A DNA stretch of 64,000 nt from Acidovorax soli (GTDB lineage: Bacteria > Pseudomonadota > Gammaproteobacteria > Burkholderiales > Burkholderiaceae_C): assembly GCF_014207955.1 (NCBI RefSeq), contig NZ_JACHLK010000001.1, positions 248,001-312,000 on the forward strand. Reading direction: 5' to 3'. The notes under the pieces were generated by a model. The model searched no databases and was not told the DNA's origin. It was given only the letters and a program-made list of their open reading frames with translations. Shown piece after piece: positions 9,091-20,837 of the stretch; the first letter of the stretch is position 1, and every line of letters begins with the position of its first letter. Both the position numbers and the translations under genes were made by a program.

Positions 9091-9094
9091 GCCT

Positions 9095-11842
<2,748 letters not shown>

Positions 11843-11869
11843 CAGGCTCACCTGCAAGGGGGGTCGGAC

Positions 11870-11968
11870 ACAGGTGAGCGTCGTTGCGGGGTGGTCGGCC
11901 CCGAGCCTGACGGGCGTGCCAGGCCATCTGGGGCCTGGGCGGTCCGCTGCAACGCTCCTCGGGGGAGG
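11870..11968 (-). promoter_or_regulatory. SAH (S-adenosylhomocysteine) riboswitch
   Basis: Read on the minus strand, the leader starts CCCCCGAGGAGCGTTGCAGC, continues to CAGGCTCGGGG and ends with CAACGACGCTCACC. CCCCGAG pairs with CTCGGGG (P1), and GAGCG plus GTTG can pair with CGCTC and CAAC (the pseudoknot helix). These conserved blocks and their order are those of the SAH riboswitch, known upstream of ahcY and metH in beta- and gammaproteobacteria. SAH binding is expected to switch on expression of genes that recycle homocysteine, here metH, whose ATG lies about 28 bases downstream. A cobalamin riboswitch was considered and does not fit. Confidence 0.9.
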
Positions 11969-11974
11969 CTGATT

Positions 11975-12721
11975 TTACCGAACTGGCAGGAACTGCAGGA
12001 ACGTGCCCCCGACAATCCCCTGCACATAGCTGATGGCCGCGCGCCGGTATTTCTCGGTGACCACCACGGCCACCAGGTCCAGGCGCGCGATGAGCTTGCC
12101 GAATTCGCGCTCGAAGCTCAGGTTGCGCCCATCGGGCCCGATCTCGTCGGCCAGCAGCAGCGGCTGGCCGGCGGCATTGCGGCGCTGCGCCAGCAGCCAC
12201 ACGGCCGATTCCACATTGCGCGCGGCGTTGTACAGGTGCTGGGCGTCGAGCGAGTCGAGCAGGTAAAACTCGGTCTTGCCGCCATGGGCGGTGACCAGCA
12301 TGTCGGCCGTGGCCACCGTGAAGGCGGCCACGCGGTCGCCCGTGAACTCGGGCGCCAGGGCAAAGGCCAGGGCCGCCACATCGCGCCGGCCCTGCAGCGG
12401 CGCCCAGGGCTGGCGCTGCTCGATGGCGGCACGCGCCCGTTCCATGGCCTGCTCGCGGCTGGCCGCCCCGCCCTTGCGCCACTCGGCCGGGTTGCGGCGG
12501 TAGAGCTTGTCCATCAGCAGGGTCAGGCTGGCCAGGTTGTCGCGCATGGCCAGCGTGGCCATGCGGTTCGCGTCGGACTGGGCCAGTTCGCCTGTGCTGG
12601 CGGACGCGCCCTTCACCTCGCCCCGCTGGGTGGGAGCGGGGGACGAACAGCCGGCCAGAAAGACCAGGGACGACAGGGCCAGCAAGGCCAAGGGGAAATG
12701 AAGGAATGCGGGCACCAGCAT
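11975..12721 (-). CDS. Predicted lipoprotein, hypothetical
   Basis: A 248-residue protein with a lipoprotein signal (hydrophobic FPLALLALSSLVFLAGC, lipobox LAGC with Cys near residue 25). The mature part is mostly helical, with MRDNLASLTLLMDKLYRRNP, a central FTVATADMLVTAHGGKTEFYLLDSLD and a final hydrophobic stretch AISYVQGIVGGTFLQFLPV. I do not recognise a domain; similar conserved lipoproteins occur in Burkholderiales. It ends 7 bases before the 5' end of the SAH riboswitch, so some read-through into metH is possible. Confidence 0.75.
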   Translation of the reverse strand: MLVPAFLHFPLALLALSSLVFLAGCSSPAPTQRGEVKGASASTGELAQSDANRMATLAMRDNLASLTLLMDKLYRRNPAEWRKGGAASREQAMERARAAIEQRQPWAPLQGRRDVAALAFALAPEFTGDRVAAFTVATADMLVTAHGGKTEFYLLDSLDAQHLYNAARNVESAVWLLAQRRNAAGQPLLLADEIGPDGRNLSFEREFGKLIARLDLVAVVVTEKYRRAAISYVQGIVGGTFLQFLPVR

Positions 12722-12769
12722 GTGCGCCGCATTATCGGCAACTGGCGGGCCCGCGCCGGTAACCGTGCG

Positions 12770-13795
12770 TCACCCGCCGTGCGGGATGCCCTCGATGGGG
12801 CACTCCGCCGTGCCCACCGTGCTGCGCGTGATCGCCTCCACGGCTTGGCGCGTGCCCTCGGGGTCGGTCACCCAGCGCTGGTAGAAGCCATAGGGGCAGG
12901 CGGCCACGCCCTGGTCGCCCTCGCCCGAATTGATCACGCCGGTGTAGCCGCGGTGCAGCAGCTTGAACAAATGGTTCTCGGACTGTCCGTTCTTGCGGAA
13001 ATCGCGGATCAGGCGGGTGGACAGGGCCGCATACTGCACGCCGTATTCCTCCTCGCCGCATTCGCCCAGCGTGCGGCCATCGAAGCCGATCAGCGCCGAG
13101 TGGCCGAAGTAGCTGTACACCCCATCGAAGCCCGCCGCATTGGCCACCGCCACATAGGTGTTGTTGGCAAAGGCCATGGCCTTGCTGATGAGGATCTGCT
13201 GCTCCTTGGCGGGGTACATGTAGCCCTGGCAGCGCACGATGAGCTCGGCGCCCTTCATCGCGCAGTCGCGCCAGATCTCGGGGTAGTTGCCATCGTCGCA
13301 GATGATGAGGCTGATCTTGAGGCCCTTGGGGCCCTCGGTCACATAGGTCTGGTCGCCCGGATACCAGCCCTCGATGGGCGTCCAGGGCATGATCTTGCGG
13401 TACTTCTGCACGATCTCGCCCCGGTCGTTCATCAGGATCAGGGTGTTGTAAGGCATCTTGTGCGGATGCTGCTCGTGGCGCTCGCCCGTGAGCGAGAAAA
13501 CGCCCCAGACCTTGGCTTGGCGGCAGGCCGCCGCGAAGATCTCTGTCTCGGGGCCAGGGATGGTGGTGGCCGTGTCCATCATCTCCTGGCGGTCGTACAT
13601 GATGCCGTGGGTGCTGTACTCGGGAAAGATCACCAGGTCCATGCCCGGCAGGCCGGCCTTCATGCCGACCAGCATCTCGGCGATCTTGCGCGCGTTGTCC
13701 AGCACGTCGGCCTGGGTGTGCAGGCGCGGCATCTTGTAGTTGACGACCGCGACGCCCACGGTGTCCTGGCTGCTTGAAATATCGCCGTGGATCAT
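12770..13795 (-). CDS. amiE: Aliphatic amidase
   Basis: A 341-residue nitrilase-superfamily amidase that hydrolyses short aliphatic amides such as acetamide and propionamide to acid plus ammonia. It aligns almost throughout with Pseudomonas Ami[20 protein letters not shown] at the start, catalytic Glu59 (FPEYS), Lys134 (YRKIMPW), Glu142 (PIEGWYPG) and nucleophile Cys166 ([14 protein letters not shown]). The residue after MPW is Thr where Pseudomonas has Cys. It is last in the amide/urea operon, 39 bases after fmdB, which links it to the same transporter. The C-terminus is slightly shorter than in Pseudomonas. Confidence 0.95.
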   Translation of the reverse strand: MIHGDISSSQDTVGVAVVNYKMPRLHTQADVLDNARKIAEMLVGMKAGLPGMDLVIFPEYSTHGIMYDRQEMMDTATTIPGPETEIFAAACRQAKVWGVFSLTGERHEQHPHKMPYNTLILMNDRGEIVQKYRKIMPWTPIEGWYPGDQTYVTEGPKGLKISLIICDDGNYPEIWRDCAMKGAELIVRCQGYMYPAKEQQILISKAMAFANNTYVAVANAAGFDGVYSYFGHSALIGFDGRTLGECGEEEYGVQYAALSTRLIRDFRKNGQSENHLFKLLHRGYTGVINSGEGDQGVAACPYGFYQRWVTDPEGTRQAVEAITRSTVGTAECPIEGIPHGG

Positions 13796-13834
13796 GGCGT
13801 GTTCTCCTTGGGAATCGGTACAGGGCGGCCTGGA

Positions 13835-14200
13835 TCAATGGCTGATCATCCAGGGCCTCTTGGATGGAAAGGTCTTCGCGCCATTCGGCGCCGTGACCGT
13901 CCCGCCGCGCTTGCTGGTGCCGCCCCCGCTGCAGCAGCCGCACCCCGAGGGGTGGCGCAGCCGCCCATAGCTGCCCGCATCGCCATCGCGCGATGAACGC
14001 GGCGCGTGCCGGGCACGCTCGTTGGTGTCGTGCGCGCGGCGCTGCTCCGGGCTCACGCAGGCCAGGTGCGGTGCGTGGGCAAACACGCGCTCCGCCGCCA
14101 TGCCGCACGCCGGGCAGGCGCAGGGTTCGTTGCGCGCTGCCACACTGCGCAACGCATCGAAGGGCCCGCAGCCGGGGCAGTCGTAGTCGTAGGTGGGCAT
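13835..14200 (-). CDS. fmdB: FmdB-type zinc-ribbon regulatory protein
   Basis: A 121-residue protein. MPTYDYDCPGCGPFDALRSV and EPCACPACG give two knuckles (Cys8/Cys11 and Cys29/Cys32) of the FmdB zinc ribbon. The rest is low-complexity and polar with a CGCCSGGG patch near the C-terminus and the ending GAKTFPSKRPWMISH. In Methylophilus, FmdB is a regulatory protein beside formamidase FmdA; the same order is seen here, 17 bases downstream of fmdA. The ATG at 14200 begins the zinc ribbon. A role in regulation rather than catalysis is family knowledge, not visible here. Confidence 0.88.
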   Translation of the reverse strand: MPTYDYDCPGCGPFDALRSVAARNEPCACPACGMAAERVFAHAPHLACVSPEQRRAHDTNERARHAPRSSRDGDAGSYGRLRHPSGCGCCSGGGTSKRGGTVTAPNGAKTFPSKRPWMISH

Positions 14201-14217
14201 GCGCTGCTCCTTGCTGG

Positions 14218-15447
14218 CTATTTGTCCTGCGAGATCGGCATGTCCACGCTGCCATCGAGCACCTTCACCGGGCCCGCGGCCGTGGGGTTGATGTCGAAGT
14301 CGAAGATCTCGGTGGGCAGCCACAGCGTGGCGCAGGCATTGGGCACGTCGACCACGCCGCTGATGTGGCCCTGCACGGGGGCCGTGCCCAGGATGGAATA
14401 GGCCTGCGCGCCGCTGTAGCCGAACTTCTTCAAATACTCGATGGCGTTCAGGCAGGCCTGGCGGTAGGCCACCGTGACATCGAGGTAGTGCTGCTGGCCA
14501 GCCTCGTCGACCGAGATGCCCTCGAAGATCAGGTAGTCCTTGTAGTTGGGCGTGATGGGGCTGGGCTTGAAGATCGGGTTCTTGATGCCGTACTTGGCCA
14601 TGCCGCCCTTGATCAGGCTGACCTTCATGTGCACCCAGCCGGCCATCTCGATGGCGCCGCAGAAGGTGATCTCGCCGTCGCCCTGGCTGAAGTGCAGGTC
14701 GCCCACCGACAGGCCCGCGCCTTCCACATAGACCGGAAAGTACACCTTGGAGCCGCGCGACAGGTCCTTGATGTCGCAGTTGCCGCCATGCTCGCGCGGC
14801 GGCACGGTGCGTGCGCCCTCGGCCGCTGCCTTGGCCCGGGCCTCACCCTGCAGCGTGCCCATGTGGGCCGTGGTGGCATTGGGCGGGTTGGCCAGGCCGG
14901 GGATGCGGTGCGGGTCGGTGGCGATCAGTTCGGCCTCGCGGGCGTTCCAGGCATCGAGCATCTTCTGGTCGGGCAGGCAGCCGATCAGGCCGGGGTGGAT
15001 CAGCCCTGCGAAGTTCACGCCCGGGATGTGGCGGCTGCTGGTGAACATGCCGTGGAAGTCCCAGATCGATTTCTGCGCCAGCGGGTAGTGCTCGGTCAGG
15101 AAGCCGCCGCCATTCTTCTTGGAGAAGAAGCCGTTGAAGCCCCACAGGCTGTCGTCGCGCGCGCCGATGTCCAGCAGGTCCACCACCAGCAGGTCGCCGG
15201 GCTCGGCGCCCTTCACGCCCACGGGGCCCGAGAGAAAGTGCACGGTGGACAGGTCCACATCGCGCACGTCATCGGCACTGTCGTTGTTCTGGATGGCGCC
15301 GCCGGTCCAGTCGTAGGTTTCCAGCTTGAACTCCGCCCCGGGCTCCACCCACACAGCCATGGGGATGTCCGGGTGCCAGCGGTTGTGCACCTGGGGGTTG
15401 TCGTACGGCGACTGCTTGAGGTCCACCTTGATCAGGGTATCGGCCAT
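14218..15447 (-). CDS. fmdA: Formamidase
   Basis: A 409-residue member of the FmdA_AmdA acetamidase/formamidase family, which releases ammonia and formate from formamide. Typical stretches are DLKQSPYDNPQVHNRWHPDI, VEPGAEFKLETYDWTGGAIQ, GVKGAEPGDLLVVDLLDIG, REHGGNCDIKDLSRGSKVYFPV and DLHFSQGDGEITFCGAIE. These zinc-type amidases are unrelated to AmiE, so the operon carries two non-homologous amidases. It is preceded by a 223-base spacer that contains a dispersed repeat and separates it from urtE. Same strand and context suggest one transcript with the transporter. Confidence 0.95.
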   Translation of the reverse strand: MADTLIKVDLKQSPYDNPQVHNRWHPDIPMAVWVEPGAEFKLETYDWTGGAIQNNDSADDVRDVDLSTVHFLSGPVGVKGAEPGDLLVVDLLDIGARDDSLWGFNGFFSKKNGGGFLTEHYPLAQKSIWDFHGMFTSSRHIPGVNFAGLIHPGLIGCLPDQKMLDAWNAREAELIATDPHRIPGLANPPNATTAHMGTLQGEARAKAAAEGARTVPPREHGGNCDIKDLSRGSKVYFPVYVEGAGLSVGDLHFSQGDGEITFCGAIEMAGWVHMKVSLIKGGMAKYGIKNPIFKPSPITPNYKDYLIFEGISVDEAGQQHYLDVTVAYRQACLNAIEYLKKFGYSGAQAYSILGTAPVQGHISGVVDVPNACATLWLPTEIFDFDINPTAAGPVKVLDGSVDMPISQDK

Positions 15448-15559
15448 GGCGTGTTGCTCCTTGGAAAGTGACTAGGAAGTGACAGAGGGAAACGGCGTAA
15501 CAAGAAAAGAGCCGTGCGCGCAATGCGCCACCCACAGCCCGCAAAACTGGCGCGGCGGA

Positions 15560-15665
15560 GGCCAGTGCCCCCGTGCAAGGGCCGCCCCGCCGCACCGGGG
15601 GCGTCCCCCTCCCAGATTGCGAAGCAATATGAGAGAGGGGGAAGGCGCGAAGCGACTCAGGGGGT
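15560..15665 (-). repeat. Dispersed intergenic repeat, copy 1
   Basis: Read on the minus strand this block begins CCCCCTGAGTCGCTTCGCGC, has an internal CCCCCT...AGGGGG hairpin around ATTGCTTCGCAAT, and ends with GGGCGGCCCTTGCACGGGGG followed by CACTGGCC. The same modular sequence is present on the plus strand at 57249-57356 with a different internal hairpin. It sits between urtE and fmdA and may form a strong RNA hairpin that moderates read-through. Confidence 0.7.
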
Positions 15666-15670
15666 GCATA

Positions 15671-16360
15671 TCAGACCGAGAGGTAGGCCTTGATGCGCTG
15701 CTGGTCGGTGTCGGCGCGTGCCGTCTCGTGCACCAGGCGACCGCCTTCGATGACGAACAGGCGGTCGGCCACGTCCATGGCGAACGAGAGCACCTGCTCG
15801 CTCACCACGATGGTGATCTGGCGCAGCTTGCGGATCTCGTTGAGCGCGCGGGCGATGTCCTTGATGATCGAAGGCTGGATGCCTTCGGTGGGCTCGTCGA
15901 GCAGCAGCACCTTGGGGTCGGTCACCAGCGCGCGTGCGATGGCCAGTTGCTGCTGCTGCCCGCCCGAGAGGTTGCCGCCCTTGCGCCGGCGCATGTCCCA
16001 GAGCACGGGGAACAAGGCGTAGATCTCTGCGGGGATCTCGCGCGTCTTCGAGTTCTCGAGGCCGGTCTGGATGTTCTCCTCCACCGTGAGCGTGGGGAAG
16101 ATCATGCGCCCCTGGGGCACATAGGCGATGCCCTTGGCCACGCGGCGAAAGCTCTCGTCACGCGTCACCTCCTGGCCGGCCACGTGGATGCTGCCGCTCT
16201 TGGCCGGCATCACGCCCATCAGGCTCTTGAACAGCGTGGTCTTGCCCATGCCGTTGCGGCCCATGATGGCCACGGTCTCGTTGGCCCGGCCCTCGAAGGA
16301 GATGCCGTGCAGCGCTTCGCTCTGGCCGTAGGCCACGAACAGGTCCTTGACTTCCAACAT
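15671..16360 (-). CDS. urtE: Urea/short-chain amide ABC transporter, ATP-binding protein UrtE
   Basis: A 229-residue LivF-type ATPase. Walker A is GRNGMGKTT (about residues 34-42), the signature is LSGGQQQQLAIARAL and Walker B is VLLLDEPTEGIQP; the TEGIQPSII sequence is characteristic of UrtE. The switch region reads IVVSEQVLSFA, with Gln after SE as in the branched-chain amino acid transporter group. With UrtD it powers the UrtBC channel. It is the last of five transporter genes. Confidence 0.93.
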   Translation of the reverse strand: MLEVKDLFVAYGQSEALHGISFEGRANETVAIMGRNGMGKTTLFKSLMGVMPAKSGSIHVAGQEVTRDESFRRVAKGIAYVPQGRMIFPTLTVEENIQTGLENSKTREIPAEIYALFPVLWDMRRRKGGNLSGGQQQQLAIARALVTDPKVLLLDEPTEGIQPSIIKDIARALNEIRKLRQITIVVSEQVLSFAMDVADRLFVIEGGRLVHETARADTDQQRIKAYLSV

Positions 16361-16390
16361 GCGGGTGCTCCTGTGCGGGAATGGCGTTGT

Positions 16391-17134
<744 letters not shown>

Positions 17135-17161
17135 GGGGTGTGCTCCGGGTGCGCGGCGTAT

Positions 17162-18367
17162 TCAGGCGCGCTGGCTGCTGGTGCCTTCGGGCAGGCTGGG
17201 GGCGGAGGCCTCGGCTTCGGCGACTGCCGGGCGGGTCGGCGGTGCCACCGGCGCCGCGGGCACCCGCATGGCAGCCTGGCGCAGCGCTTCGCGGCGGCCC
17301 TTCCACCAGGGCACGACATGGCTCTCCCACAGGCCGGCCAGGCCCATGGGGAAGGCCATGGTCACGCCGATGAACAGGCCGGCCATGAGGAACAGCCACA
17401 GGTCGGGAAAGCTCTCGGAGAAATAGGTCTTGCCGGCATTGACCAGCAGCGCGCCGTAGACCGCGCCCACCAGGCTCATGCGCCCGCCGATGGCGGCGTA
17501 GATCACCATCTCGATGGAGGGCACGATGCCCACGAAGCTCGGCGACATGAAGCCCACCTGCAGCGAGAACAGCGCCCCGCCGATGCCCGAGAGCGCGGCC
17601 GCCAGGCAGAAGGTGAAGACCTTGAAGTTGGCCACGTCATAGCCCGAGAAGCGCACGCGGTCTTCCTTGTCGCGCATGGCCAGCAGCAGGGTGCCAAGCT
17701 TGCTGGTCTGCACGAAGCGGCACAGCACGATGGCCAGCACCAGGAGGGCCACGCAGACGTAGTACAGGATGTATTTGGCGCTGTCGGTGCGCGTGTCCCA
17801 GCCCCACAGGGTCTTGAGGTCGGTCATGCCGTTCACGCCGCCCGTGTAACCCTGCTGTCCGATGATGAGCACCGTGCAGATCAGCGCCACGGCCTGGGTG
17901 ATGATGGCGAAGTACACGCCGCCCACGCGGCGCTTGAACATGGCAAAACTCACGATCCAGGCCAGCAGCGTGGGCACCACGATCACGGCCGCCAGCGCGA
18001 ACGGCAGGCTCTTGAACGGCACCCAGAACGCGGGCAGCTCGGTGATCTGGTTCCAGTCCATGAAGTCGGGGATGCCGGGGGTGGACTGGATCTTGGTGCT
18101 CACGGGGTCCGAGGCTTCGAGCTTGAGGAACATGGCCATGGCATAGCCGCCCAGGCCGAAGAACACGCCCTGCCCCAGGCTGAGCACGCCGCCATAGCCC
18201 CAGACCATGACCAGGCCGATGGCCACGAAGGCGTAGGTGAGGTACTTGCCCACGAGGTTCAGGCGGAAGATGTCGAGCGTGAGCGGCAGCACCACGGCCA
18301 GCAGCACGGTGAGCAGCACCAGGCTGGCAAGCTGGTAGCGCTGGATCCAGGCTTTGAGGGCATTCAT
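17162..18367 (-). CDS. urtC: Urea/short-chain amide ABC transporter, permease UrtC
   Basis: A 401-residue LivM-type permease with about ten membrane helices, for example LASLVLLTVLLAVVLPLTL, YAFVAIGLVMVWGYGGVLSL and ALLVLAIVLCRFV. The pattern YGGVLSLGQGVFFGLGGYAM is diagnostic of the LivM/UrtC group. The cytoplasmic C-terminus (about 45 residues, Pro/Ala-rich) is longer than usual. It pairs with UrtB to form the channel, and lies between urtB (40-base gap) and urtD. Confidence 0.93.
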   Translation of the reverse strand: MNALKAWIQRYQLASLVLLTVLLAVVLPLTLDIFRLNLVGKYLTYAFVAIGLVMVWGYGGVLSLGQGVFFGLGGYAMAMFLKLEASDPVSTKIQSTPGIPDFMDWNQITELPAFWVPFKSLPFALAAVIVVPTLLAWIVSFAMFKRRVGGVYFAIITQAVALICTVLIIGQQGYTGGVNGMTDLKTLWGWDTRTDSAKYILYYVCVALLVLAIVLCRFVQTSKLGTLLLAMRDKEDRVRFSGYDVANFKVFTFCLAAALSGIGGALFSLQVGFMSPSFVGIVPSIEMVIYAAIGGRMSLVGAVYGALLVNAGKTYFSESFPDLWLFLMAGLFIGVTMAFPMGLAGLWESHVVPWWKGRREALRQAAMRVPAAPVAPPTRPAVAEAEASAPSLPEGTSSQRA

Positions 18368-18407
18368 GAAAGGACTCCGGTGAACTCAGGGGAAGGTCGG
18401 CCAGCGC

Positions 18408-19322
18408 TCAGCGGCGCACCTTGGAGGCGAACAGGCCCTGCGGCCGCACCATCAGGATCAACACGATCAGCGACAGCGTGATCACCTTGGCCATGGATCC
18501 GGCCAGGAAGAACTCGGTGATCGACTGGGTCTGTGCGATGCCGAAGGCCGAGACCACGGTGCCCAGCAGGCTGGCCGCGCCGCCGAAGGTGACGACCAGG
18601 AAGGCATCGACGATGTAGAGCGAGCCCGAGGTAGGCCCGGTGGAGCCGATGGTGGTGAAGGCCGCGCCCGCCACCCCGGCAATGCCGCAGCCAATGGCAA
18701 AGGTCAGGCGGTCGGTCTTCTTGGTATCGATGCCGGTGGCGTTGGCCATCACGCGGTTGCTCACCGTGGCGCGCACACGCAGGCCCCAGCGGCTCTTGTG
18801 CAGGGCCAGCAGCACACCGCCCGTCACCACCACCGTGAGCCCCAGCACGAACATGCCGTTGATGGGGATATCGAGGCCCTCCACCGGCGTCCACGAGCCC
18901 AGCAGCCAGTCGGGCAGCGTGGGGCTGACTTCCTTGGGGCCGATGAAGGTGCGAAAGCACTGCTGCAGCGCCAGGCTGATGCCCCAGGTGGCCAGGAGCG
19001 TATCGAGCGGGCGCTTGTACAGGTGGCGGATCAAGCCCCACTCCACCAGCCAGCCCGCCGCAAAGGCGATGCCGAAGGCCGCCACGATGGCCAGCGGAAA
19101 ATAGTAGGCCATGAAGCCCGGCGCATGCGTGGCCGCGAGCGTGGAGCCCAGGTAGATGGTGTAGGCGCCGATGGTCATGAACTCGCCATGCGCCATGTTG
19201 ATCACGCCCATCTGCCCGAAGATGATGGCCAGCCCCAGGCCCATGAGCAGCAGCACGGCGAACAGGCTCAGCCCGGCAAAGCCCTGCATGAGGCCGATGT
19301 TGAGCATTTCTGAAAAGGTCAT
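18408..19322 (-). CDS. urtB: Urea/short-chain amide ABC transporter, permease UrtB
   Basis: A 304-residue LivH-type permease with eight or nine helices. The pattern GLAIIFGQMGVINMAHGEFMTIGAY is the family hallmark, and GAAFTTIGSTGPTSGSLYIVDAFLVVTFGG is the typical later loop. The ATG at 19322 is chosen because it starts the first conserved helix; further upstream in-frame residues are Arg-rich and unlike the family. It follows urtA by 84 bases. Confidence 0.92.
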   Translation of the reverse strand: MTFSEMLNIGLMQGFAGLSLFAVLLLMGLGLAIIFGQMGVINMAHGEFMTIGAYTIYLGSTLAATHAPGFMAYYFPLAIVAAFGIAFAAGWLVEWGLIRHLYKRPLDTLLATWGISLALQQCFRTFIGPKEVSPTLPDWLLGSWTPVEGLDIPINGMFVLGLTVVVTGGVLLALHKSRWGLRVRATVSNRVMANATGIDTKKTDRLTFAIGCGIAGVAGAAFTTIGSTGPTSGSLYIVDAFLVVTFGGAASLLGTVVSAFGIAQTQSITEFFLAGSMAKVITLSLIVLILMVRPQGLFASKVRR

Positions 19323-19406
19323 GGGTGCCAGGCTCCGGTGGGACGAGAAGAAGTGGGCGGCCATGCGGCGGCCCGGCCCGTGGGCCGTGCGCCGCAATGG
19401 AAGGGC

Positions 19407-20675
19407 TTACTGGTAACCCTTGGGGAACGGGTCGGGCTTGATGAGCTCGGGCGATTCGGAGACCACCTTGAAGCTCGCATCCGGCATGCCCATGGCAATG
19501 CGCGATTTGCTCCACAGGTGGTGGTTGGCGTCGAGCTTCACGTAGCCCTCGGGCGCGGTCTTGAGTTCGATGCCGGGCGAGGCGGCCACCACCTTGTCCA
19601 CGTCGAAGCTCTTGGCCTTTTCGACCGCGGCCTTCCACAGCCAGGGGCCCAGGTAGCCGGCCTGGGTCACGTCGCCGATCACGGCGTCCTTGCCGTACTT
19701 GCCCTTGAAGGCGGCGACGAACTTCTTGTTGTTCTCGTTGTCCAGCGACTGGAAATACTTCATCGACGAGAAGAAGCCCGCGAAGTTCTCGCCCCCCACG
19801 CCGGTCATCTCGTCCTCGGTGACCGAAAGCGTGACCAGGAGCTGCTTGTCGCCCGTGATGCCGGCGGCCTTGAGCGCCTTGTAGAAGGCCACGTTGGAGC
19901 CACCGACCACGGCAACGAACAGGCAGTCGGGCTTTTGCACCTTGATCTTGTTCATCAGCGAGCCGAAATTGGTGCTGCCCAGCGGGTAGTACTCCTCGCC
20001 GACGATCTTGCCCTTCTGGAAGTTCTCCACATGCTTGCGCGCGATCTTCATCGAGGTGCGCGGCCAGATGTAGTCCGAACCGATCAGGAAAAAGGTCTTG
20101 GCCTTCTTCTCGGTCTTGGCCCAGTCCAGGCTGTACAGGATCTGCTGCGTGGCCTCCTGGCCGGTGTAGATCACGTTCTTGGACTGCTCCAGGCCTTCAT
20201 AGAAGGTGGGGTAGTAGAGCAGGCCGTTTTCCTTCTCGAACACCGGCAGCACGGCCTTGCGCGAAGCGCTGGTCCAGCAGCCGAACACCGCGGCGCAGTG
20301 GTCGTTGATGAGCAGCTTCTTGGACTTTTCGGCGAAGGTGGGCCAGTCAGAGGCGCCGTCTTCCTTGATGACCTTGATCTTGCGGCCCAGCACGCCGCCC
20401 ATGGCGTTGATCTGGTCGATGGCCAGCTGCTCGGCCTGGATGGAGCCGGTCTCGGAAATCGCCATGGTGCCGGTGGCCGAGTGCAGCTGGCCCACGGTGA
20501 CCTCGGTGTCGGTCACGGCCAGCTTGGTGGTGTTGACCTGGGCCGTGGCCTGTGCGAAGGACCAGGCGGGCAAGCCGGCCATGGACGCAGCGCCCATGGC
20601 CTGCAGCAGGCGGCGGCGGCCGGCATCTGTGGAGGGGTTGATGCCCAGGGCATGCGGATCGGTGAGGTGCTTCAT
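19407..20675 (-). CDS. urtA: Urea/short-chain amide ABC transporter, substrate-binding protein UrtA
   Basis: A 422-residue periplasmic binding protein and first gene of the eight-gene operon. The N-terminus has twin Arg (GRRRLLQAMGAASMAGLPAW), suggesting Tat export, then VTVGQLHSATGTMAISETG, the ligand-pocket signature of UrtA-like proteins. Other conserved parts are FGCWTSASRKAVLPVFE, LLYYPTFYEGLEQSKNVIY and GSDYIWPRTS. Family members bind urea; the Methylophilus FmdD homologue is linked to short-chain amides, which fits fmdA and amiE downstream. A good ribosome binding site (AAGGAG) precedes the ATG. The divergent kinase gene starts 162 bases away. Confidence 0.94.
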   Translation of the reverse strand: MKHLTDPHALGINPSTDAGRRRLLQAMGAASMAGLPAWSFAQATAQVNTTKLAVTDTEVTVGQLHSATGTMAISETGSIQAEQLAIDQINAMGGVLGRKIKVIKEDGASDWPTFAEKSKKLLINDHCAAVFGCWTSASRKAVLPVFEKENGLLYYPTFYEGLEQSKNVIYTGQEATQQILYSLDWAKTEKKAKTFFLIGSDYIWPRTSMKIARKHVENFQKGKIVGEEYYPLGSTNFGSLMNKIKVQKPDCLFVAVVGGSNVAFYKALKAAGITGDKQLLVTLSVTEDEMTGVGGENFAGFFSSMKYFQSLDNENNKKFVAAFKGKYGKDAVIGDVTQAGYLGPWLWKAAVEKAKSFDVDKVVAASPGIELKTAPEGYVKLDANHHLWSKSRIAMGMPDASFKVVSESPELIKPDPFPKGYQ

Positions 20676-20777
20676 GGTGCGTACGCTCCTTGCAACTGGC
20701 GGTTGGGGTGGTTCAGGGCGGCGTGTCGGAGGTGCCGCGCTGGGGTGAAGATTAGGGAGAACCCTGGTGCGCGCCCA

Positions 20778-20793
20778 TACGTCAATTAACGTA
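20778..20793. promoter_or_regulatory. Palindromic candidate operator between urtA and the kinase gene
   Basis: TACGTCAATTAACGTA is a near-perfect palindrome (TACGT/ACGTA arms around an AATT core). It lies in the divergent promoter, about 100 bases from urtA and 45-60 from the kinase gene, where a LuxR-type response regulator could act on both. CATACG and CATACGC motifs flank it. Confidence 0.45.
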
Positions 20794-20837
20794 GCCGCTG
20801 CATACGCACCACCCGCTGCGGCTAGAACGTTTCTTGC

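Noticed and set aside
11870..11968. Cobalamin riboswitch before metH
   Set aside because: No B12-box sequence; the conserved blocks and pairings fit the SAH riboswitch instead.
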